DNA from: Dioszegia crocea
Taxonomy: Eukaryota > Basidiomycota > Tremellomycetes > Tremellales > Bulleribasidiaceae
Assembly (NCBI GenBank): GCA_001600615.1
Contig: BCKK01000012.1
Span: forward strand, 193,518-257,517
DNA length: 64,000 bases
Direction: 5' to 3'
This document shows positions 55,660 through 64,000 of the stretch, in pieces; positions within the stretch are counted from its first letter, which is position 1, and every line of letters begins with the position of its first letter. Below the pieces are notes generated by a model, which worked only from the letters and a program-made list of their open reading frames with translations, was not told the DNA's origin and ran no database searches. The position numbers and the translations under genes were made by a program.

Positions 55660-57429
55660 ATGTCTGCGCTGAATCAAGATCCCATCCAGCCGGTACCGAA
55701 GGAGAAGGACAATGTCGAGCACATCGATGAGCTCAAGACGGAGGCGAACTTCCGGGCGGACGCTATGGAGGCGGAGACTGCAGAGTACAATATGACAGTT
55801 TTGGAGGCTGTCAAGGCGTACCCCATGGCTTGCTTTTGGAGTTTCCTCATGTCCTCTACTATTATCGTAAGTCTCTTTACTCTGAGTGGTGAGCTGGAGC
55901 TAATTGTGATAGATGGAGGCATACTGTGTCTTCCTTATGGGCAGCTTCATTGCACTTCCAGCCTTCAGAAGGGAGTACGGTATTCCCGACGGCTCCGGCG
56001 GGTTCGTCATCGAGACCAGCTGGCAGTCTGCTTTGCAGATGGGCGGACCCTTGGGCGCTCTCATCGGTGTCTTCCTTGCTGGCCCTCTGGCCGCATGGAT
56101 CGGATACCGATGGGCCTGTATCTCGGGCCTCATGGCTTTAAACGCCTTCATCTTTATCATGTTCTTCGCCAACTCTTTACCCATGTTCTTTGCCTCTCAA
56201 CTCCTAGAAGGTAAGCATTGTGTTTCTTTGTGCGCTTGGTACGGGCTGACTGGTTTAGGTATACCATGGGGAATCTTCATTGCCATCTCTCCCGCATACT
56301 GCTCCGAGATCGTCCCAATGCGACTACGCGCTCCTGCAACTCAAGTCCTGCAACTATTCTGGGCCATCGGAGCTATCATCGTCGGCGGCGTGTGCTACGC
56401 CTACGAGCCGAACCAAACCGCTACCGCCTACAGAATCCCCACCGCCCTTCAATGGATGTTCCCTACCCCTCTTGCAATCCTCATGTTCCTCGCACCCGAA
56501 TCTCCCTGGTGGCTCGTCCGCAAAGGCCGTTTGGAACAGGCTGCCAAGTCCCTCGTCCGCCTCGGCCGGAAATCTCGCGTCAACCCCCAAGAGGGAGTTG
56601 CCATGATGCGCCGAGTCATCGACAAGGAGTCCCACGTCTCGCCCAACCTCATCGAACTTTTCAAGCGGACCGATCTGCGTCGGACAGCTATTGTGTGCGG
56701 CATCTACGCTGCCCAGAACTTGGCGGGAAATTTGATTGCCAACCAGGCCGTTTTCTTTTTTGAGCGTAAGTTCAGACTTGAGCGGAGCTCACCCTCAGAG
56801 GCGGGTATGGCAACCAACACTGCTTTCGCCCTTGGCCTTGTGACCTCCGCACTCCAAGCAGTCTTCGTGATGGGCTCTTGGTTCCTCACTACCTATTTTG
56901 GGCGTCGCACCATCTACATCTGGGGCACTGGCTTCAACGTCGTCATGCTCTTTGCTCTCGGCGTAGCTGCCTCTGTTGGACAATCAACAGCCGCGTCAAA
57001 CGCTCAGGCAGCTTTCGGGTTGATTGTCTCGGTGTGGTTCACATTTACTGCAGCGTAAGTTGGTTTCGTCAACCTTAACTGAGTTTCTCTCACTGATACC
57101 CCAGACCCGTATCCTGGGCTGTCATTGCCGAAACATCCTCTATCCGCCTTCGACCTCTGACAACCGGTGTTGGCCGAGCGTCTTATTACATCGTCAACAT
57201 CCCCTGTATCTTCCTCGGCTCATGGATGCTCAACCCCACTGGCGGAAACCTTGGTGGCAAGTGCGGATTCGTTTGGGGCGGGACTGCTCTCTTCTGTCTC
57301 GTCGTCGCCTACTTCTGCCTGCCCGAGTACAAAGGAAGGAGCTACCGGGAGCTGGATATCCTCTTCCGGCGGAAGGTCTCGGCGAGGAAGTTTTCTAGCA
57401 CTCAGATCAGCATGGAGGAGGACGAATAG
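55660..57429 (+). CDS. major facilitator superfamily sugar transporter
   Basis: Exons 55660-55866, 55913-56210, 56259-57054 and 57105-57429 give 541 residues. A polar N-terminal tail of about 50 residues precedes twelve predicted membrane segments. Signatures are GGPLGALIGVFLAG, a GIPWGIFIAISPAY helix, PESPWWLVRKGR at the end of helix 6, TYFGRRTIYIWG (RXGRR type), PVSWAVIAETSSIRLRPLTT and PEYKGRSYRELD after helix 12. This places it with fungal hexose/alpha-glucoside proton symporters in the plasma membrane; the exact sugar cannot be told. Inside exon 3, 56765-56797 has GTAAGT...CTCAG ends and is 33 nt. Removing it gives the family-typical FFEQAGMATNTAF and 530 residues. Confidence 0.9.
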
Positions 57430-58754
57430 AGGGGGCAGGTCAAGAAACGATGTGCGAGAGATCGCAATTAGGAAGCAAGACCTGGCAATTCGCAAGCTGG
57501 AAGTATAAAATTGTATTATTTTTTATGTAGGGTATGCAGACATGGGTTCGCTCGTGAACCAGTCGCTCGTGAACGAGTCGCCTATCGGCTCCCCTCACCT
57601 CCGCCTAGCCGCTCGCTCTGCTCGCCTCAAATTGGGTGCGCTGTCGTGCACAGTGCTTGGGCGTGTCGGCCGCGGGGCGGCCTCGTCAACCTGTCTCAGC
57701 CATGCGGGTAAATTGGGAATTGGGGGAAAAGCGAAATCTGAATGCGCCCTACACATACATACTGCGCGCAGAGGTCTGTGACAGGCTTGTTCTGCCATAT
57801 TGGCGGTCCTTCTACGTACCTTGGCGGAGATCTTCAGTCGGCCTGGAGCTTGTCCGGGACCTCGGTCCGTCATTCAGCGCCGTGTCTCACATTCGCCACC
57901 CCGCTGTGCACAGCATGACCACGCCACTTCCGCGGCAATACAGAACGCCGAATACCGCCCAGTTGGATATCGTCCCAAGCTGCCACCAGGCAATAGTATC
58001 GGCCATCGACAAAATCGAACTTCGCCCCACCAACAAACGATAATCTATAGATCGCGCAACCGCTGGACTTGCCCTGGACTTTGGAGATTCGCCACCCATA
58101 TATGGATCGACAAACATCGGCAAAAAGCTTGGACATGGAATGGAGGAGAAACCAACACTCTGGATAAGGCGTAGACTCTGAATCACAGTCCCCTTTGAGC
58201 CAGATGAAGGACTTTAAACTCGCTAGGCCTCTTCCCCCGAAAGGAAAAAGGGGGACGTCGTATACGATGCCGCGACGTTAAGGTGGCAATATCTCCCGCA
58301 GTCCGGAGTAGAAGGGACCGGTTTATTTTTTGCCTCTGGTTGTGTCTCGTTATAATTGAACTAGGTGTGGCAACTTGGCAAGTGCTACGAGTCTAGCTAG
58401 TCTCAGTGTAAATAAGTCTGGAGACATGAGTGGTGAACTTTGTGCAGTATGATTTTTGCGATTTCCGCCCTCCAACCAGCTTGAATTCTCCTATGAGGAC
58501 TATGGACCACCACTGTAGTCATTCCGACAGCGGTACTATCTTCTCATCCGCAGCATGCACACCCCCATATGAAGGCAGAGTGCCACACTCCTCCACGTGG
58601 GATTTTCGCCACCCAATCCCACCGGGCCGGGATCAATATTTGTGTACTCCTTTTACCGCCATTATACATCATCCTCATCTATACAACCAGCAAAGCACAC
58701 ACAAGAGACGCTCACTATACTGACGCTCATCGACAGCGTAATGCGCATATAACA
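57430..58754. other. long intergenic region before SET2
   Basis: After a T-rich 3' end near 57517-57530 there is a 15-bp tandem (tcgctcgtgaac) at about 57548-57577, with a small palindrome GGTTC-GCTCGT-GAACC. Further right is a CCCCC...GGGGG hairpin at 58234-58254. Open frames at 57595-58186 shadow each other on both strands and show no protein-like conservation. I see no gene. Confidence 0.45.
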
Positions 58755-61700
58755 ATGTCCGATTCGAAACCTGAAATGGTCGCGTCTAGCTCCCGTTCGC
58801 CCGGATTTGGAACCCCTGGCCGTAGTTCCCCCGACGCGGCGAACGATTCATTCTGGTCGACCCTCCAAGCGGATGCCGACGTCTACGATGGCGACTCTTC
58901 GTCATCTCGCCCTCCGACTCCTCCAATCCCCTTTGATTCGAGAGCCACTTCTCAGAGTCGATCTACTGGTGGAGAGGGCACACCAAGGCGGAATGGCGGT
59001 AAGGTGAAAAAGGAGAAGGAAGTCTTTGCGCCGCCTTTGATTGCGGACCTGCCCAATGCTTGGGATGAGGCGCATGAGAGTTTTGAGGTGCTGGAGCGAT
59101 GTGTGTATGAGTCCAAGAAGATGGGCGCGAGTAGGGAGACGGATGAGATGATGGTGTGTGATTGTGTATACGACAAACGTGAGTTTTGGGTTTTGGGGGT
59201 GGTATCGCTGGATCGTGAGGGGTGTCGGGATGGATGTCTTGGTCGAGGATCTGGGATCTACGCGGTGAAGGAGTTCTGAAGGGTTGTTTGACCTTAGGCT
59301 GACGCGATCAGGAAATCCAGACGCTGATCAATGTGGCTCACACTCCGACTGTGTCAACCGCGCCATCTTTATCGAATGTCTTCCGCATGAATGTAGAGCA
59401 CGAGATCAATGTCGGAATCAACGGTGAGCTGACTTTCTCTGGTGGTTGAGATATACAGCTGACTTTCCCAGATATACGAAACGCCAATTTGCCGATCTTG
59501 AAATTGTAAAAACCGAACTGAAGGGCTATGGTCTACGAGCTGGATCAAATATCGCGTCGTAATTCTGAAGTTTCTAGGGCGATATGGACCACAGCTAATC
59601 ATCAGTGGCGACCTGATATACGAATACATAGGAGAAGTCATTGGCGAAAACACCTTCAGAAAGCGTATGGCTACCTATGGCGAAGAAGGAATCAAGCATT
59701 TTTACTTCATGATGTTGCAGAAGGAAGAGGTGAGCTGGATGACGCTGAAAGATGACAGTGCATCAGAGCTGACTTTGCAGTACATTGATGCCACGAAAAA
59801 GGGTGGGATCGGACGATTCGCCAATCACTCCTGTAACCCAAATTGCGAAGTGCAGAAATGGGTTGTTGGACGACGGCTGAGAATGGGGATCTTCGCCAAG
59901 CGGGATATACACCATAATGAGGAGATCACCTTCAACTATAACGTTGACCGATATGGGTGAGTTATGGCCATCTCTAGTTTTGGAAGCCGAGTTGAACTGA
60001 CTTTACAGCCACGAAGCGCAAATATGTTACTGCGGTGAACCAAATTGCGTCGGCTTCATTGGCGGAAAGACCCAAACGGACATTGGAGGGATGGATGACC
60101 TGTTCCTGGACGCTCTGGGTATTACGGACCAGGTTGAGGCGGAGGGTATGAAGGGGTCCAAGAAGAAGAAGTCCAGACATCTGGATGAGGACTTTACCGT
60201 GAGTTCGGTCTTGTAAGACCATATCTAGGTTTTGAGCTGATCGAAATAGCCCGTACTTCACCCAATCACCGAGAATGAGACGCAAAAAGTCGCAGCGGCG
60301 ATTAGGCAGAGTATGGAGAATAAGCGTATGATGCGAATGTTGCTCGAGCGTGTCCAGGTGAGCTGTCGAATCCATGTATGCGGGAGATCTCAGCTGAGAT
60401 TATAGATGACTGAAAATGGCGCGATCCATCGACAACTGATCCGTCTACATGGGCTGAGTTTGATGTTTATGATTCTTACCGAAATGGGAGAAAACAGAGA
60501 GCTCGTCCTGCTGGTATGTAGAAACGGGTCTTGAATAGGGATCGAGCTTATGATCTCAGGCGTTGCAAAGTATGGTTCAGTGGAAATTGCAACTCCGAAA
60601 TAAGATTGAAGACTCAAATATCGAGGAGCCAATCAAGGAGTTACAAGCTGGTAACGATGCCGAGTTGAGCGATCTTGCGCAAAGAGTAAGCTAGACGTTG
60701 GTGGTGCTACACTCTGACACAAGCTGACTTGGCAGCTACTCGATCAGTGGTCTACTCTCGAATTATCATACAAGATAGCCCGAGTATCCAAGATCGCCTC
60801 TTTGGACGCTGAAGACGACGCCAATACCCAAACTCTAGCGGAAGCCACCACATACACCTACAACACCGAACATCGTAAACCTCAGGCGTGGGAGAATACC
60901 TCTTCCGTAGCCTTCACTGTGGCCCCCGTCAAATTCCGCGCTCCTTCATCCTTCATCCGCCCACCTCTGCCCCCTTCCACTCCATCAGCCTCCAAGCCCT
61001 CTCCAGCCATATCCAATGACCGACTGAAGCTTGACGCCATCATTGCCCTCGCACAACAACAGGCAGCCGCGGCGGCTTCTGCTCCGCCTACGCCTCTTCC
61101 ACCTGCTGAGAGTCCGGGAGAATCCTCTCGATCTTCCACCACTCGACGTGATGAGAATAACGGGAATGGTGCCAAGCGCGCCAAGACGTCTCACTCTAAT
61201 GGCGATTTGTCGACATATGGCGGTGAAGAGGATGAAGCGGCGAGGAAGGAGAAGCGGATGATGAAGCTTGTTGGAGAGGTGGTTGTGAAGAGTATGAGCA
61301 AGTATAAGGAGATGATGGATCATGAGACTTTCAAGAAGTATGCGCGTGATGTGAGTTGGCTTCATCGATGGGTAGAGATCTCGCTGACGGATAGTGCACG
61401 CATACGTTAGTTGACAAGGAAAAACGAAGCTCGTCTTATCTAAATCACCGAAAACCTACCCTTTCCGACGACAAAAAGGCCAAAATCAAATCCTTCACTA
61501 AAGAGTTTACGCATAAACTCATGAAGCGTTTAAAAGAAAAGGGGAAGCTCAAGAAGCCGTCCGACAGGAAAGACAAACATGGGTCGTCCTCTTCCGTCAT
61601 GTCGACCCCGTCAGGCTTGGCTTCGTCAACACCGACTACGGCGCCCAGTACAACTTTGGAAACTCCACGGACGAGTGCAGAGGCGGATGAGCTGGATGAT

Positions 61701-62018
61701 ATCTTTGGTGCGGATGATCCAGAGCTTGAGGATGTGGATATGGACGCGGAAGATGTCAAGCCACCTCTACCAAAAGAGACGGAGGGCGGGTCCAAGGGGC
61801 GGATGGAGCTGCTGCGGGAGGCAAAAGAGAGGAGAGAGCGAGAAGGTGGAAGTGGACCCCGGGTGAGTCCGCCGGTCATTCGACCGGTGGATACTTGGCA
61901 AGTTGGCGGAGGGACGCAGAAGAAATTGGATGCGTTCGCGGCGAGTAAAGGGTTCCCCCCGGCTCGAGAGGAGGATCTGGGGAAAGATACGCCGATACGG
62001 ACGCCAAGTAGTACTTAG
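58755..62018 (+). CDS. SET2: histone H3 lysine-36 methyltransferase Set2
   Basis: Eleven exons: 58755-59178, 59312-59423, 59472-59558, 59606-59729, 59781-59956, 60009-60198, 60250-60357, 60406-60513, 60560-60685, 60736-61350 and 61395-62018, giving 897 residues. After a Ser/Pro-rich N-terminus come the AWS cysteine cluster ([16 protein letters not shown]), the SET domain ([46 protein letters not shown]) and the post-[13 protein letters not shown]. Near the C-terminus is the SRI region that binds phosphorylated RNA polymerase II ([18 protein letters not shown], then [12 protein letters not shown] and [19 protein letters not shown]). Set2 methylates H3K36 during transcription elongation. The final exon adds an acidic and basic disordered tail. 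Confidence 0.95.
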
Positions 62019-62565
62019 TCCGGTAGCTACTGGCTTGTTGTCTAGTAATGGGTGTATAGCAAACATACCATGCATTGTTGTTGTGTCGTGAAGGTCACAT
62101 CGGAGATTGGTGGTCAACTGGATCGGAAGCTCTAGGGCAGGTGTGGCCATTCGTCCAAGTTCTTGCCGCGATTCCGTTCGTGTACTCCGCACTGCAGCTG
62201 GCCGCAGAGTGCGGGCATTCCGCAATGAAATGACGGACGACCGACTCGGTCACAGTCGGGCGAGTGTCGAGTCAGCGTATAGCCCCCTCGCTGCAACCCT
62301 AAGGGGGTGGTCTGAGACTCAAATCAGGCATACATCCCTTGATTGGAACACTCTAGGGTATCGCACCAATGTCGTGCTGCCGATCTGAAGGCGTTTTTGG
62401 CCCAGACCGGCAACTCAAGACACTGACTCTACATAGACTCTGATTTCGCACCACATCCCATCAATCCTGCTTTGACTGCGTAGATACTATTTCTCGACTC
62501 TGCTCAGGGCGCTTCTACCAACAGCACAAGCGCTGCACACAATCACCCCTGAACCCCACTGCACA
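62019..62565. other. intergenic region, no gene seen
   Basis: It contains the SET2 3' UTR and the upstream region of a small orphan gene. I see nothing else. Confidence 0.45.
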
Positions 62566-62933
62566 ATGCCCTCCCACCGGCGCTATCCTTCCATCGGCTC
62601 GGTCCTGGCGAGCGCGGTCGAGAAGGAGCTTGCCGCTGCCCGGCAGTTTGACAACCAGGACCCAGCTGTAGGGAGTGCCGAGTACGACGCGCTCGTCTCT
62701 GCGATTACGACCAAAGTTCTCGCAGACCTCATCGCGGCTCACTCCGGTGAGCTGAGGATCATGATCTCAAACGTGAGTGACGAATAATTTGGCCATGGTC
62801 AGAAGAAGACTAAGCTTGTTGGCTGATTCGATAGAGCACATGTCCCGACGAAGATCCAGCGATCAGTGAGAAGCAAAGACAGATCGCTGTACTCACGACG
62901 AAACAGACTGAGTCGCGCACTGCTTCTCAGTGA
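62566..62933 (+). CDS. small orphan protein, 101 aa
   Basis: Exons 62566-62772 and 62835-62933 are joined by a well-formed intron (GTGAGT, GGCTGATTCGATAG). The product starts MPSHRRYPSIGSVLASAVEK and has a likely helical middle (EYDALVSAITTKVLADLIAA), then a polar tail ending RTASQ. There is no signal peptide, membrane segment or known domain. The intron with genome-typical signals and the preserved frame argue that it is a real gene. It sits between SET2 and the isolated sixth F-box-like copy. Confidence 0.5.
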
Positions 62934-63196
62934 TCTCTCTAGCCCGGCGATCTGGCGGGCATACGACTGGCGATGCAACGATGGCTAGCTCTGACTATGG
63001 GCCGTTACTGTGTAACTATCTGATGCAATATGATTATCTGAGCCTTGTCTGAACCACAATCGCGTCAGGCACGGGCCAAAAGTTGACAATTGCAGGATTG
63101 GCATTGCAGACTGCAATCACCGCGATGATCAATCCTTGAGCATTTGAAGAGTCACTTATCCTAATCACATCCAGCCCACGGCTATCGTCGCCAGAC

Positions 63197-64000
63197 ATGA
63201 AGGTCGACTTACCGTCCGAGGTATGGGTCATCGTCCTAGGCTTTCTGCGGAATCCCATCACTCCACCCCTGTCCAACCCGGTCCGCTCCCGCTCGACCCT
63301 GCAACAGCCTAATCTCTGTGCCGCTGCCAGGACTTGTAAAGTAAGCCCAGACTCTCGACACATCCGTGCAGAGTGCCCTACTGACAATATCCACCTCTTT
63401 AAATCGATCTGCGATACCCTCTTATACTCCAACCTCATCGTGGTTGATCTCCCAACCCTCCTCGTCGATATCCACACCCCCTCGAAACGCCGTCTTCTTG
63501 CACTCGTTCAAACTCTGCACATCGAGTATCGTCCCAAAGCTCAACATCCTACCTATCTTCAACTTCTATCTAACAGCGGTACCGGCCACTGGAGGCGATA
63601 CGGATTGATGAAGAAGAGTGAGAAGAAGGCGGCGAGGATAGAGGATTGTGATGCCGAGCTGGTGGCTCTGCTTCCCACGCTGGAGCGTCTGTGTGACTTG
63701 GGAATGCGTACCGTCTTCCCAAAGCTGGAGAAGGTGGTGATTGCCTCAATGTGCAAGAAGGAAAATCAGCTCTGGATGTTATTCCGCTGGGCGCAAACTC
63801 GGGGCGGTGCAGGTCTCAACGACTTGACAAGCTGTACCACCCTCTTTGACAAATTCGTATCCTCCGGTAATCTACAACACCTTTGCGTGCGCGACGCCAC
63901 AGCTCCCCTCGCTCCCAATCCCAATACATCTTTTCGTAAAGAATCCCCATCAAACTACTCCCTCACAATCCACTATGACGGATCCGACATCTACATGCCC
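63197..64000 (+). CDS. F-box-like protein, isolated copy 6 (3' partial)
   Basis: It is open from ATG 63197 to the window end, 268 codons. The F-box-like start is LPSEVWVIVLGFLRNP...STLQQPNLCAAARTCK. At the position where all array copies have an intron (63341-63394) there is a GTAAGC donor and a CTGAC branch site, but the expected AG reads CAC. The 54-nt segment has no stop and is a multiple of three, so it reads through in frame into LFKSICDTLLYSNLIVVDLP. The family domain continues with RRLLALVQTLHIEYRPKAQ, FPKLEKVVIASMCKKE and LQHLCVRDATAPL. This is the most diverged copy. The C-terminal tail lies beyond the window. Confidence 0.72.
   Translation, partial: MKVDLPSEVWVIVLGFLRNPITPPLSNPVRSRSTLQQPNLCAAARTCKVSPDSRHIRAECPTDNIHLFKSICDTLLYSNLIVVDLPTLLVDIHTPSKRRLLALVQTLHIEYRPKAQHPTYLQLLSNSGTGHWRRYGLMKKSEKKAARIEDCDAELVALLPTLERLCDLGMRTVFPKLEKVVIASMCKKENQLWMLFRWAQTRGGAGLNDLTSCTTLFDKFVSSGNLQHLCVRDATAPLAPNPNTSFRKESPSNYSLTIHYDGSDIYMP

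Noticed and set aside
1..64000. tRNA, rRNA or CRISPR features
   Set aside because: No B-box-like GGTTCGANTCC in a tRNA context, no rRNA-like stretch and no regularly spaced repeats were found on either strand by eye.

Overview
The window looks like nuclear DNA of a basidiomycete fungus, most likely a tremellomycete (Cryptococcus/Kwoniella/Saitozyma type). Its housekeeping genes are cut by many short introns (mostly 42-60 nt) with GT donors and a CTGAC/CTAAC-like branch site 5-15 nt before the AG. Genes are compact, and neighbours alternate as divergent and convergent pairs. I see no rRNA, tRNA or CRISPR. All exon models were spliced by hand from the sequence; each multi-exon model closes in frame unless stated.

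Layout. 1-616: the 3' end of a Ty1/copia retrotransposon (RNase H tail, polypurine tract, short 3' LTR) abutting, and supplying the stop codon of, a minus-strand orphan gene. 2.0-7.7 kb: a DUF7137-like membrane protein, RPS23 (minus) and, divergent from it, a 14-exon gamma-glutamyltransferase-like gene. 7.9-12.2 kb: BUB1 (minus), a spindle-checkpoint kinase that also carries a Mad3-type KEN box. 12.8-16.3 kb: four small orphan genes, three of them with paired hydrophobic segments that may be diverged paralogues. 16.6-20.9 kb: CHO2 (PE N-methyltransferase, minus). 21.2-24.5 kb: CUL4. 24.8-25.6 kb: PAM16/TIM16 (minus). 26.2-26.8 kb: a small hydrophilin-like protein. 27.8-31.4 kb: WEE1. 32.5-33.4 kb: an orphan single-exon gene.

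The accessory half has two gene-family expansions. 33.9-41.4 kb (minus) is a tandem trio of seven-transmembrane receptor-like proteins; two share nearly identical exon lengths and an almost identical C-terminal tail. After an ankyrin-DIL protein (42.3-45.9 kb) comes a five-copy tandem array (46.8-54.8 kb) of F-box-like proteins. They share a conserved intron and a C-terminal CxxCG tail. Two copies are broken by +1 frameshifts, and one gene-plus-promoter module is visibly duplicated. A sixth copy starts at 63.2 kb and runs off the window; its intron has lost the AG and now reads through in frame.

Between these lie a sugar transporter of the major facilitator superfamily (55.7-57.4 kb), SET2 (58.8-62.0 kb) and a small two-exon orphan. 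The conserved genes serve cell-cycle control (BUB1, WEE1, CUL4), chromatin (SET2), phospholipid synthesis (CHO2), mitochondrial import (PAM16) and translation (RPS23). The receptor and F-box-like arrays are fast-evolving families and are the best candidates for undescribed biology.
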